DNA of 64,000 bases from contig CAXBLT010000004.1 in assembly GCA_963976795.1 (NCBI GenBank), positions 124,001-188,000 on the forward strand, read 5' to 3'. A program made the translations under genes and the position numbers. Shown here one piece after another: positions 26,001 to 34,484 of the stretch. The DNA comes from UBA7359 sp963976795. Its GTDB lineage: Bacteria; Pseudomonadota; Gammaproteobacteria; Eutrophobiales; Eutrophobiaceae. The notes below the pieces were generated by a model that worked only from the letters and a program-made list of their open reading frames with translations, made no database searches and was not told where the DNA came from. Positions within the stretch are counted from its first letter, which is position 1, and every line of letters begins with the position of its first letter.

Positions 26001-27001
26001 GGACAAACTATCGAGTGGTAGACTCTAATAATGAATTAATAGCCGAAGGCGATGATATTGTCGAACTGAAAAATAAATTGGCGACACAAATCGAACATGC
26101 GTTTACTGATTTATATCAGGCGACATTTGGCGAAGAAGAGATTACCTCATGGGATTTTGATGATTTGCCGATAGAACAGAAAGTAACAACTAAAGGAAAT
26201 ACAATAACAAGCTACCCGTCCTTATTAGAGGAAGATGGTAAGGTTTATAAATATGCATTCGATAACTTGCGCACGGCCGAATATTATCTGAAATTTGGTT
26301 TGCGCGGATTACTGAAAAAATCATTGTCAAAAGAGATTAAGTATCTGCGCAAGAACTTAAGAAACATAGATAAGTTAGCGCTGTTGTATGCTGGGTTTGG
26401 CAATAAAGAAGAATTAGTTGGGTCGATTATTAACCTTGTATTAGATGAAACATTCTTATATGAAAAAGTCTTGATTCGTAAACAAGGACATTTTTTGGCA
26501 GCACTCGAGCAGGGTAGGTCAGAATTAATCGGGAATGCAGACAGGGTTTGTGTGGTCTTGCAGAAAATACTGGAAATGAATTTGCAAGTTCGAACATTGC
26601 TCGCCGATCAAGCCATGCTGAAATATAGTCATGCGGTCAAAGATATTGAAGAACAACTGGAATATATGATGTTTCACGGTTTTATCGAAGATATTGAAAC
26701 GGAATATTTAAAGCAATATCCGCGTTATCTGGAAGCTATAATTAAACGTATGGAAAAACTTGAATATGGGCTTGATAAGGATCGTCAATCCACAGAGCAA
26801 ATTCAACCTCATTGGGACAGAATAAAAAAACTGGTGGATCATGCATATGAAACAGACGGTAATACAAGCTCATTTGACGAATACCGTTGGATGTGTGAAG
26901 AATTACGTATCTCGTTATTTGCACAGGGATTAAAAACACGAATACCAGTATCATTGAAACGATTAGACAAGGCGTGGGAAAGATGTCAAAAAGAAAACTA
27001 A
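23081..27001 (+). CDS. hrpA: ATP-dependent RNA helicase HrpA
   Basis: A 1306-residue DEAH-box helicase, matching the E. coli HrpA length (about 1300). Motifs in order: Walker A CGETGSGKTTQLPK, TQPRRLAA, DEAHERSLN, SATID, TNIAETSLTIPG and QRKGRCGRTSEG, then the HA2/OB-type regions and a long C-terminal DUF3418-type domain. HrpA resolves stalled ribosomes and mRNA in bacteria. The exact start is uncertain because ATG codons at residues 1, 11 and 16 all have weak ribosome sites. The next gene starts 26 bases downstream. Confidence 0.94.
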   Translation: MHSLNIAVKDMNRKGMTSLELKNIYDRLSEARSSEQFRLKRDFNCLKNINNENKAEWEALKRNIELSVKSKADRVNRLPECNFDDNLPINQHVDEISDAILNNPVTIICGETGSGKTTQLPKLCLKLGRGIGGVIGHTQPRRLAAKTVAVRIAEELGSELGDAVGYKIRHQDVTNKHSYIKLMTDGILLAELQQDRYLNQYDTLIIDEAHERSLNIDFILGYIKQLLPKRPDLKVIITSATIDVTRFSEHFDNAPIIEVSGRTWPVDVLYRPVEISNEDEDPISREEIILQAIRELTSYDMGDILIFMEGEGEIHETDKFLRKQNLRDTDILPLYARLSSSRQNKIFAPHKRRHIVLATNIAETSLTIPGIRYVIDTGMARISRYSYRSKVQRLPIERVSMAAANQRKGRCGRTSEGICIRLYSEEDFSSRGEYTEPEILRTNLASVILQMKALKIGNIEKYPFINPPDKKFINDGMRLLREINALDKEEKLTPVGRKLVRFPLDPRHARILLAAHDFHCVHEILIIVSALSIQDPRERPIDKKQKADTSHQQFSDDDSDFLWFLNLWGFYQKQIKQLSQNKLRKLCQTNFLSYTKMREWIDIHRQLRHVCTEMGLLLNTEPASYQNIHCAILSGMSSHVAFLSDKHEYTGARDIKLNLFPASGQFHKKPKWVVAADLVETTRLYARNVALIDSAWLISVAKHLLKRSYSDAHWDSKSSRVVALEKISLYGMNLVSGKRINYGAINPVESKALFIRNALVEGDLESSAKFFKHNNQLIAEVRHLEVKSRRPDILNEGAVYKFYSKALPAHVYDGQSFAAWVKQLNKEQKQTLYLTNDLIINREIDDITEMTYPDNIKFNGMQLPLEYKFLPGTKEDGISVDVPIEVLNQFDQHHMDYLVPGLIEEKVILLLKSLPKPIRKTLVPIPETATECVNNIKNHSISLKQNLIAYLFKTRAVDIAINDFTEGALPEHLRTNYRVVDSNNELIAEGDDIVELKNKLATQIEHAFTDLYQATFGEEEITSWDFDDLPIEQKVTTKGNTITSYPSLLEEDGKVYKYAFDNLRTAEYYLKFGLRGLLKKSLSKEIKYLRKNLRNIDKLALLYAGFGNKEELVGSIINLVLDETFLYEKVLIRKQGHFLAALEQGRSELIGNADRVCVVLQKILEMNLQVRTLLADQAMLKYSHAVKDIEEQLEYMMFHGFIEDIETEYLKQYPRYLEAIIKRMEKLEYGLDKDRQSTEQIQPHWDRIKKLVDHAYETDGNTSSFDEYRWMCEELRISLFAQGLKTRIPVSLKRLDKAWERCQKEN

Positions 27002-27027
27002 ATAATGGAATACTACTGGGACAATAA

Positions 27028-28197
27028 ATGACTGAGCAATCAATTCAATTTTCAATATTTTTAATCTTTACCGGTGCTGCCATTTTTGCCACGTTTGCCT
27101 TATACGCAAGACAAGCAATGATTGTCGCCTATATCGCACTTGGCCTAATCCTGGGGCCATCCGGGATGGGTTTCATTGATGATGCAGAATTAATCAGTGA
27201 TATCTCTAATATTGGTATTATATTCCTGCTGTATTTACTGGGACTGGATCTATTACCTCAGCAATTATGGCAAATGCTACGTGAAGCCACAGTTGTTACC
27301 TTACTGAGTTCAGCAGCATTTTGTCTGATTGGCTTTTCGATTGGTTTTATCTTTGGCTACGAATTATTGCAAGCAATGTTAATCGGTGCCGTCATGATGT
27401 TCTCCAGCACCATCATTGGTCTAAAGTTATTACCAACCACAACGCTGCATCATAAGCATACGGGCCAGATCATTATCAGTATTCTATTAATTCAGGATTT
27501 GATCGCTATTGTGATTTTATTATTGCTGCAAGGGTATGGTAAGGGCGGTAACCTGATGGTCGATATTGCGATGCAATTAATTTACTTACCTATTTTGGTA
27601 GGGGTTGTTTATCTAATAGAACGATTTGTACTCATCAAGTTGATCCAACGTTTTGATGAAATACATGAATATATATTCTTGTTAGCCATTGCCTGGTGCC
27701 TTGGTATCGCCGAATTAGCGCATTATGGTGGTTTATCGCATGAAATTGGTGCGTTTGTCGCAGGTGTAACATTGGCCTCTAGTCCAATTGCATTGTTTAT
27801 TACTGAACGTTTGAAACCGCTGCGAGATTTTTTTCTCATCATCTTTTTCTTTTCATTGGGAGCAGGGTTTAATATATCTGTCATTAGTGAAATTTTTATT
27901 CCTGGAACAATCCTTGCTGTTCTCGTGCTTATTTGTAAGCCACTTGTTTTTGGCTGGTTGTTACAGAGGGAAGGAGAAAAGAAGTATGTCTCTTTCGAAA
28001 CCGGGTTCAGGTTGGGCCAGATCAGCGAGTTCTCATTATTAATCGCTGTACTGGCCGTCAATTCAGGTTTTATAGATGAAAAGACATCCTATTTAATCCA
28101 GTTTGCTACACTGCTAACCTTTATTGTGTCGTCATATATTATTGTTTTGAGATATCCAACTCCCATATCGGTAAGAGATCGTTTACGCCGAGACTAA
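27028..28197 (+). CDS. CPA2-family cation:proton antiporter (KefB-like membrane domain)
   Basis: A 389-residue inner-membrane protein with about 11-13 helices. It matches the monovalent cation:proton antiporter-2 family: AYIALGLILGPSGMGF, FLLYLLGLDLLP, FSSTIIGLKLLP, LLIQDLIAIVIL and FVAGVTLASSP. It contains only the membrane exchanger; the TrkA-N (RCK) regulatory domain of KefB/KefC is absent, and the protein ends after the last helix in a short basic tail. It lies between hrpA and two small genes, with spacings of 26 and 14 bases. Confidence 0.88.
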   Translation: MTEQSIQFSIFLIFTGAAIFATFALYARQAMIVAYIALGLILGPSGMGFIDDAELISDISNIGIIFLLYLLGLDLLPQQLWQMLREATVVTLLSSAAFCLIGFSIGFIFGYELLQAMLIGAVMMFSSTIIGLKLLPTTTLHHKHTGQIIISILLIQDLIAIVILLLLQGYGKGGNLMVDIAMQLIYLPILVGVVYLIERFVLIKLIQRFDEIHEYIFLLAIAWCLGIAELAHYGGLSHEIGAFVAGVTLASSPIALFITERLKPLRDFFLIIFFFSLGAGFNISVISEIFIPGTILAVLVLICKPLVFGWLLQREGEKKYVSFETGFRLGQISEFSLLIAVLAVNSGFIDEKTSYLIQFATLLTFIVSSYIIVLRYPTPISVRDRLRRD

Positions 28198-28211
28198 TCG
28201 AGGAAGTTCTG

Positions 28212-28700
28212 GTGGATAAGAAGAAGATAAAAATATTTTCAACGATTATTGTTGCTGTTCTAATTATTGCAGTTGTATTTATAACGACAGATTACTTTGA
28301 GTTGTTTGGAGCAAAAATTGAAAAAAAACTCAGTTTTGCTGAAATTCGATTTCGTACACTAGATAAAGAAACCAGCGCCATAGTTTCCGATGTCGGTGTG
28401 CGTTGTTTCCAAAAACAGAACATGAATGCCTGTACCAGAAAAGATAGTCATCAGCTTGGTGTTGTCTCAGTGCACATACCGGTACAACGTGCAGTTAAAA
28501 GGACTCTCTTATTTAAAAAAGAAGAAGAAATTTATAAGTCGATTGATCCAAAAATAAATATCATGTTACTACATCAGAATTACCACAATCCAACAGTAAC
28601 GTTAATGATGGAAGATATTTATTCAAATAAAATAGGTGAACAGACAGTAGAAATGCCACCCAGACATTGGGATGAACCAACGGAAGAAACAGATGAGTGA
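28212..28700 (+). CDS. Membrane-anchored hypothetical protein
   Basis: A 162-residue protein with a GTG start (GAGGAAG ribosome site about seven bases upstream). Residues 7-28 form one N-terminal membrane helix (IFSTIIVAVLIIAVVFITTDYF), and the rest is predicted periplasmic. The periplasmic part has two cysteines (VRCFQKQNMNAC) that could form a disulfide and a strand-rich domain resembling a carboxypeptidase-regulatory-like or beta-sandwich fold. I do not recognise a named family. The stop codon overlaps the following gene. Confidence 0.6.
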   Translation: MDKKKIKIFSTIIVAVLIIAVVFITTDYFELFGAKIEKKLSFAEIRFRTLDKETSAIVSDVGVRCFQKQNMNACTRKDSHQLGVVSVHIPVQRAVKRTLLFKKEEEIYKSIDPKINIMLLHQNYHNPTVTLMMEDIYSNKIGEQTVEMPPRHWDEPTEETDE

Positions 28701-29316
28701 TGCACTAAACTATTTATTAAAGGTACGGAAAGACGCTGTCGAACCCTATTTTAAGGCACTAAAAGAAGGTGGCAAACACCTTGATGTTAAAACACGGTCG
28801 TTGTTATCAGTTATCACTAAGGTCGATGGACAAACCGAAGCGGGCTTAAAACAATACCTTGTTCGTGCATTAAGAGAAGGCAATAGTGCCGATGAAATTT
28901 TAGATGCGATGTTGGTATGTCTACCAACACTGGGCATGAGTAAGATCATTTGGGCGGTCGATATTATATTACAAATGGATCTCCCTGATTTTAATCCTGA
29001 ACTAATCGGAAAGGAAAAACAGTGGCATAAATTAATAGCGGTGAATGAAATAGAAGAGGGTGTATCTCGTTACGACTATGATGGTCGAGCCTGTTTTATA
29101 AATAAAAAAGGTAATGACTACCAAGTCTACGATAGTCGTTGTCCACATCAAGCTACGGATATACCGCTGTCAATCCTCGAAGGGACAACATTGACTTGCT
29201 CAAAACATCAATGGAAATTCAATGTTGAAAATGGTGAATGTATAGAAAACGGTAATCGACCGCTTAATAAAATTAAGCACAAAATTGAAGATGGTTGTTT
29301 TTTTATTTATTCATGA
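28693..29316 (+). CDS. CMD-like domain fused to a Rieske [2Fe-2S] domain
   Basis: A 207-residue cytosolic protein. Residues about 5-95 resemble a carboxymuconolactone decarboxylase/AhpD helical domain (KTRSLLSVITKVDG, YLVRALREGNSADEILDAML), but the CxxC and His of the active site are replaced (GQTEAGLKQY). Residues about 108-207 are a Rieske ferredoxin domain with Cys150-x-His152 and Cys169-x-x-His172. The start at MSDAL overlaps the preceding gene by eight bases (ATGAGTGA) and is preferred over an ATG seven codons earlier because GGAAG precedes it. Likely an electron carrier or sensor; partner unknown. Confidence 0.75.
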   Translation: MSDALNYLLKVRKDAVEPYFKALKEGGKHLDVKTRSLLSVITKVDGQTEAGLKQYLVRALREGNSADEILDAMLVCLPTLGMSKIIWAVDIILQMDLPDFNPELIGKEKQWHKLIAVNEIEEGVSRYDYDGRACFINKKGNDYQVYDSRCPHQATDIPLSILEGTTLTCSKHQWKFNVENGECIENGNRPLNKIKHKIEDGCFFIYS

Positions 29317-29360
29317 TGTTTTTTGAAATTATAAGTTAATAAGCTGGAAGCAATAGAGTT

Positions 29361-31352
29361 TTACGTCTGTGAATCCAAGGTATCACTTATCCGTTTTTTT
29401 TCTGCTTTTTTGTCACCAAGTGGGTTAAATCGATACGCATTGTGTAGTGTAATTAAAGGGTAATATTGCTCAGCCTTTGTGTCAGGCAATATTCGCTTTA
29501 TCCATCGTGTTAATGTTTCCCCCGGCTGTCGACCGTCTATCTTTAGCTCCAGTTTTTCTATAAGCGGGTAGAGTGGTGAGTCAGTTCCTAAACGATCAAT
29601 TTTTGTATGAACATTGTTCGCGTTATCTTTATTTTCGACTCGCTGTTTCGTATAAAAACGCCAGATTAAATAGGCACCTAATGGGATTAAGAACCACAAC
29701 ATCCAGTTAGTTGTTTCTTCTTTTTTAGATTCAATCGTTCCGCCAGTCGTTTTGTAACGCAGCCATGAAAGGAGATCCATTAGCGGCTCTAATAGTGTGC
29801 GATCTTCTGACTCCATAGGGGCCCATACTGACGGTGTTGTGTCCATGTTGTGCCATGCGCCATTGATATAATACTTTAGCCAGGCATGTGCATGTCTTGC
29901 GCGTACCAGATAGGAGCCTTGCCAGTGACTATATTCCTGTACGGAGTAACCTACCGTATAGCGCGTTGGAATGCCTGCTTCGCGTAATAATAAGGCCGTT
30001 GCCGTGGCAAAGTATTCACAGTGGCCTTTTTTATCTTTAAATAAGAATCTTGTCAGGTATTGGCTTTTTGTATAACGTTGATTTTGTGTGATTGAATAAT
30101 AAAAGTTATCTTTGAAATACTGCTGTACGGAGCCAATGATTTCCTCGGGTGCTTTTGAGTAAAGGTCTAACTTGGTAGCGATCTGTTCAAAGTCAGTCTT
30201 ATAGTTGGGTGGTATTTCAAGATCTTTAGGGCTAGGCGACACTTCTACAAAATCATGATCGGAAACCCCAAGGCGATAATTAATCCAGCCTTCGCGCGCT
30301 TCAATTCGTGTTGAACCATACACGTTGGTTTCAACCTGAATTAAATCTTTCCCTGCTAATGTATTGATGTTGTCAGGTACGGGGATAATGGCAGCTTGAT
30401 CCTGTAGGTAAATCGCCACATCCATTGTTTCTTTGTCGAATTTATTGTTATTAAGTCGCCATTCATTTTTATTCGATGTTTTACCAATGATATCAAATTC
30501 AACTTTTGGATTACGCCAGCTACCATACTCATAAGTACTGTAAGAGGTCTCTCGAAAATAGAGTGGGGTTGACGAAGGATTGTTTGCCTTAACGCGGAAG
30601 ATAATACGGTCTGATAACTTTAAACGACCTAATGAACCTATTGATGTCGACGTGCGTTCCGGGTCGGTGCTTCTCCATCCATATTGTTCGAATAGCTTAA
30701 GGAAAAATGTCTCTGAGCTATTTTGTAATTGCTGTAATCCGTTTTGAGCAAGATAGGAAAAGAACAACACAAATACGATAGAGGCAAACCAGGTGATTTT
30801 AGAAAAATGTTTAGCTCTTTGCGTTAATAATAGCCAGCCAATGATAACTGCGCATGCTCCAAAAAAGTAATCGCTATATTGGTTGCCTGAACTTGCCGAT
30901 ATCAGACAGATAAAGACATAAGGCATGCCAATATTTGTCGTATATAAGATGTCCGGGCCTGCCTTTTCTCCCAGACGGCGAATACTGATAAATAGAGCAG
31001 AGGTCTTTATCCCATTCTGGATGCCGTAGCATTGCACCAGCATGAGTAGTAATAGTACGAACGGTAATAGCTCAAGTATCTTATAAATGCCCTGGAATGA
31101 ATAATTTACGAATACATAGATAGTTAAAATAAAAAAGATAACGCCACTTAGATCGGCGAGTTGGTTGGTGTCTTTGTCACTAAAGTCTATGCGCCATTTA
31201 ATAAACAGAGGTAACTCAAGTAATATCCCAATGACGATGGCATATAGCATAAACTGTGTTTGCCATCCCCAGACTAACAAGCCAGCCATGATTAAGCCGG
31301 GAGGAGCCGGGCTTAATTTAGTATTTAACGTATTGTCGTTTAAGTTGTCCAC
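29361..31352 (-). CDS. TgpA-like transglutaminase membrane protein
   Basis: A 663-residue protein with several N-terminal membrane helices (about 20-210, DUF3488 type), a large periplasmic region and a transglutaminase-like core with the Cys-His-Asp triad: GHCEYFATATALLLREAGIP, RHAHAWLKYY and MDTTPS. A further membrane helix near residue 550 precedes a cytoplasmic DUF4129-like tail. Homologous TgpA of Pseudomonas is essential and linked to the envelope. It is the last gene of the moxR-DUF58-tgpA operon and overlaps DUF58 by 13 bases. Confidence 0.9.
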   Translation of the reverse strand: MDNLNDNTLNTKLSPAPPGLIMAGLLVWGWQTQFMLYAIVIGILLELPLFIKWRIDFSDKDTNQLADLSGVIFFILTIYVFVNYSFQGIYKILELLPFVLLLLMLVQCYGIQNGIKTSALFISIRRLGEKAGPDILYTTNIGMPYVFICLISASSGNQYSDYFFGACAVIIGWLLLTQRAKHFSKITWFASIVFVLFFSYLAQNGLQQLQNSSETFFLKLFEQYGWRSTDPERTSTSIGSLGRLKLSDRIIFRVKANNPSSTPLYFRETSYSTYEYGSWRNPKVEFDIIGKTSNKNEWRLNNNKFDKETMDVAIYLQDQAAIIPVPDNINTLAGKDLIQVETNVYGSTRIEAREGWINYRLGVSDHDFVEVSPSPKDLEIPPNYKTDFEQIATKLDLYSKAPEEIIGSVQQYFKDNFYYSITQNQRYTKSQYLTRFLFKDKKGHCEYFATATALLLREAGIPTRYTVGYSVQEYSHWQGSYLVRARHAHAWLKYYINGAWHNMDTTPSVWAPMESEDRTLLEPLMDLLSWLRYKTTGGTIESKKEETTNWMLWFLIPLGAYLIWRFYTKQRVENKDNANNVHTKIDRLGTDSPLYPLIEKLELKIDGRQPGETLTRWIKRILPDTKAEQYYPLITLHNAYRFNPLGDKKAEKKRISDTLDSQT

Positions 31353-32683
31353 AGAGCATCAAGATCTTGTTGCAGGTTGTCGTGGTGAATCACATGAATT
31401 TCATTTTCTGTTTCAGCACTAGCTGTATTGCTTGATTCTTTTAATAAAAATAATTTAATAGGAATGTTTAATTCGGACAAAGCCTTAATCAATTTTAGCC
31501 GCTGTTCATCCAGCTCCAGCAGTATGCAAATGAAGGCGCTACATTCTCGACTATATCGATGAATCATGAGTTCAACTTCGGGTATATTGGATTCATAAAC
31601 CGGTTGTACGCAGGCCAGTACTTCCAGAATATTTTCTGCCCCGGCAAGTCCTCTCCCGGATGTGAAACGATAAGACTTATTGCCGACAAACATCAAGTCG
31701 AGTAATGCATCTTGTTCTTTTTGTGAAGTCATAAAAGACGCCGCGATAGATACGGCATCTTCAAATATCAGCTCCGGTTGTTTATCCAAAAATGTATCGA
31801 GTATCAAGCCATATCGGGTAAAGTATTCATCCTGATATTCTTTAACAATCGGTTTGTTGAGTTTCGCAAAGCTGCGCCAATGTATTGAGCGGATAGGGTC
31901 GCCGGGATGATAGTCGCGTAGAGAAGTGAATTCTTGTGAGTCACCTACGATAGAGGCATTGTTTACGCCGCCATGATGATAGCTGCGCTTGCCCTGCAAG
32001 TTTAATCGAGGTGTTTTGTAGAGCTTTGGCAATATCAGCAATCTGTCTTTATTGTGAATGATTTTTTGTCCTTGAAATAAACCTAATGGGTCAGCCATTG
32101 CCAGTCTGGTTTTATCGAATTGTAAATAACCCCTGCGCAAGGGTGTGAGTTGTAGTGTTGCCTCTATTTCACTTTTTTCCGCGATATAATCAACAGCGAT
32201 CGGTTTGATTGTGCCTCCACGTAGTTTTTGCATCGCATTAACAAGGCGTGGATAGCCAATGAAACGATCTATACGATTTCTGTTTTTATCAAGTGGGTCT
32301 TTTGTTTTGGAAAACATCTCTATGCTGGGAAATTGATTCTTCAACTCATCGATAAGCACAATTCCTCTTTTTGCTGTTTTATTTTCATTGCGAATGATGC
32401 AAGCGTAGTTGAGCGGGGTTCCAACGCTACCATACTCGGGTAGCTTTCTATCGATAGAAAATTTACCTCGAAAAAATACAGCAAAGAACATCGAGGTGAT
32501 TAGCAATGTCAATGTGATTGAAAATATCTGAAAAGAAAGTGTTGAACGCGTATCAAAACCAAATACCCCTGCAACCGGCATGATTAACAATATCAGCATT
32601 CCGGTTGAGGTAAATCGGCGACGTGTCCATTGGTTAAAACGGTAAACCCGTTTGAAGCTAGCCAATATGAGTTTACGTAACAT
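31340..32683 (-). CDS. DUF58 domain protein (VWA-like)
   Basis: A 447-residue protein with two N-terminal membrane helices (about 28-70) and a cytoplasmic DUF58 domain. The signature SLRDYHPGDPIRSIHWRSFAKL is clear, followed by a vWA-like fold (GLILDTFLDKQPELIFEDAVSIAASFM). These proteins work with MoxR ATPases as chaperone-like partners. It sits between moxR (22 bases) and the transglutaminase gene (overlap). Confidence 0.9.
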   Translation of the reverse strand: MLRKLILASFKRVYRFNQWTRRRFTSTGMLILLIMPVAGVFGFDTRSTLSFQIFSITLTLLITSMFFAVFFRGKFSIDRKLPEYGSVGTPLNYACIIRNENKTAKRGIVLIDELKNQFPSIEMFSKTKDPLDKNRNRIDRFIGYPRLVNAMQKLRGGTIKPIAVDYIAEKSEIEATLQLTPLRRGYLQFDKTRLAMADPLGLFQGQKIIHNKDRLLILPKLYKTPRLNLQGKRSYHHGGVNNASIVGDSQEFTSLRDYHPGDPIRSIHWRSFAKLNKPIVKEYQDEYFTRYGLILDTFLDKQPELIFEDAVSIAASFMTSQKEQDALLDLMFVGNKSYRFTSGRGLAGAENILEVLACVQPVYESNIPEVELMIHRYSRECSAFICILLELDEQRLKLIKALSELNIPIKLFLLKESSNTASAETENEIHVIHHDNLQQDLDALWTT

Positions 32684-32705
32684 GCTTAACGACGATATTA
32701 AGTGT

Positions 32706-33638
32706 TTATACCGGCACAGGCGTTTTTGCTAAAATATCTTCAATGATCTTATCGCTGCTATTGCCTGAGAAGCGACTTTGTGAATTCATCATCAAGCGGT
32801 GAGAAATAACAGGGATGGCGATTTCTTGCACTTGATCAGGGCTGACGTAATCCATACCGTCAAACAGTGCTAGAGCTTGTGCCGCCTTCATCATAGATAA
32901 TGATGCGCGTGGGCTGGCACCATTTAATATACCTTCTGTCTCTCGGGTCGCTCTGATAAGACTCACCATGTAATGTTTTATCTCGTCACTAACGTTAATA
33001 TTTGTGACTTGCTGTTTAACCTTGATGACATCTTCTTTATTTATGCAGGGTTTAAGAGAGTCGAGAGGGTGTCGCTCGTTTTGTTTTTCGAGGATCGATA
33101 CTTCTTCGTTTTGAGTAACGTAACCAAGACTAAAACGCATCGCAAAGCGATCCATTTGTGCCTCCGGTAGCGGGTAGGTGCCGTGGTATTCCACCGGGTT
33201 TTGTGTCGCAATCACAAAAAATAAATCGTCTAGTTGATAATTGCTTCTCTCAATGCTTATCTGGCGCTCACCCATGGCTTCTAATAATGCAGATTGTGTA
33301 CGTGGTGAGGCGCGATTGATTTCATCAGCTAATAGTATGTTACTGAAGATAGGGCCGGGGTGAAATTCAAAATCTTGATCACGTTGATTGAATATGGAGA
33401 CTCCGAGAATATCCGTAGGTAAAAGATCCGGTGTGAATTGTATGCGTTGAAACTCGACATCGATCGATTTTGCCAATGCCTTGGCCAAAGTTGTTTTACC
33501 CGTGCCCGGTACGTCTTCAAGCAGCACATGACCGTCACTGAAAAAAGCAGCAAGCAGTTTACGTATCGCAGGAGATTGACCTTGTATTACTTTTTCAATA
33601 TTACCGAAAAGCTTTTGATATATTTCAATGTCTGACAT
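32706..33638 (-). CDS. MoxR family AAA ATPase
   Basis: A 310-residue AAA+ ATPase. Walker A is DVPGTGKTTLAKAL, Walker B LLADEINRASPRTQSALLEAM, followed by ATQNPVEYHGTYPLPEAQMDRF. The start at MSDIEIYQKLF is preferred; 15 further codons are open upstream but look unlike the family. MoxR proteins act as chaperones, with DUF58/vWA partners for assembly of periplasmic or membrane complexes. In methylotrophs the original MoxR is linked to methanol dehydrogenase activation, but this moxR-DUF58-tgpA trio is the widespread type. Confidence 0.92.
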   Translation of the reverse strand: MSDIEIYQKLFGNIEKVIQGQSPAIRKLLAAFFSDGHVLLEDVPGTGKTTLAKALAKSIDVEFQRIQFTPDLLPTDILGVSIFNQRDQDFEFHPGPIFSNILLADEINRASPRTQSALLEAMGERQISIERSNYQLDDLFFVIATQNPVEYHGTYPLPEAQMDRFAMRFSLGYVTQNEEVSILEKQNERHPLDSLKPCINKEDVIKVKQQVTNINVSDEIKHYMVSLIRATRETEGILNGASPRASLSMMKAAQALALFDGMDYVSPDQVQEIAIPVISHRLMMNSQSRFSGNSSDKIIEDILAKTPVPV

Positions 33639-33670
33639 GATGTTTATTTTTTGGGTGAGTCTGAAAAAGT

Positions 33671-33780
33671 CATCTTTCGTCACTCCCGTGAAAGCGGGAG
33701 TCTATGTTTCTAACACATGTATGGATTCCCGCCTGCGCGGGAATGACGAGAATCAGAGCTTACCGAGTTATTATTAAGTG
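33671..33780. repeat. Dispersed palindromic element, copy 1
   Basis: Two hairpins in tandem: ACTCCCG/CGGGAGT at 33682-33701 and ATTCCCGC/GCGGGAAT at 33725-33744, bracketed by CGTCA (33679) and TGACG (33744-33748) in inverted order. After them comes TACCGAGTTATTATTAA (33761-33777), found again with one mismatch at 36645-36661. A second, similar two-hairpin unit lies at about 36.5 kb and a single one at 61.0 kb. The organisation suggests a REP/MITE-like non-autonomous element sitting between genes. Confidence 0.7.
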
Positions 33781-33823
33781 TATTAATTGTGTCAAGCCTA
33801 TCAAATCAGGAGTTGTATAACAC

Positions 33824-34435
33824 ATGTTTAATAAAGATATTGAGACAAAAGTAACGATTCATGAGCTTATCGCCGCGCGCTGGAGCGGGCGTGCCTATGA
33901 TCCAGAAAAAATAGTCAGCCGCAAAGAGATAATCGCCTTAATAGAAGCCGCACGCTGGGCCCCATCATGCTTTGGTGATCAGCCTTGGCGATTTATCGTC
34001 TTCGATAAGACGACCAATAAAGCAGCTTGGGAAAAAGCATGGGCTTGCCTTGCAGAAGGCAACCAGAGCTGGGCAAAAGATGCCCCTTTATTATTGTTGG
34101 CATGTGCCGATTCTGTGTTGTCGCAAAATGGAAAACCGAACCGTTGGGGACAGTACGATACTGGTGCGGCATCAGAGAACCTATGTTTGCAAGCAACCGC
34201 ATTAGGTTTAATGGTGCATCAAATGGGCGGCTTCGATGCAGATAAAACAATTGCAGAGTTTGCTATCCCCGAGCAATTTACCCCGATGGCGATGATGGCC
34301 GTTGGCTATCAATTACCAGAATCGAAAATACCCGAGGAGATTAAAGAACGGGAATACAATGCTCGTGCCCGTAATACGTTGGATGAGAATTTCTTTGAAG
34401 GACATTGGGGAGATCCAATATCTACAGTAGTATAG
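33824..34435 (+). CDS. Nitroreductase family FMN-dependent oxidoreductase
   Basis: A 203-residue soluble flavoprotein. The N-terminal FMN-binding signature is ARWSGRAYDPEKIVSRKEI followed by AARWAPSCFGDQPWRFIV. The dimer-interface and FMN motifs QYDTGAASENLCLQATALGLMVHQMGGF and AMMAVGYQLPE complete the fold. It reduces nitro compounds or quinones with NAD(P)H; the natural substrate is unknown. It is the first of two rightward genes; the MATE exporter follows after 49 bases. Confidence 0.88.
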   Translation: MFNKDIETKVTIHELIAARWSGRAYDPEKIVSRKEIIALIEAARWAPSCFGDQPWRFIVFDKTTNKAAWEKAWACLAEGNQSWAKDAPLLLLACADSVLSQNGKPNRWGQYDTGAASENLCLQATALGLMVHQMGGFDADKTIAEFAIPEQFTPMAMMAVGYQLPESKIPEEIKEREYNARARNTLDENFFEGHWGDPISTVV

Positions 34436-34484
34436 ATAGCATCAAGACGCATTGTTGCTTTCCTGAAACCCTATATAACACCGC

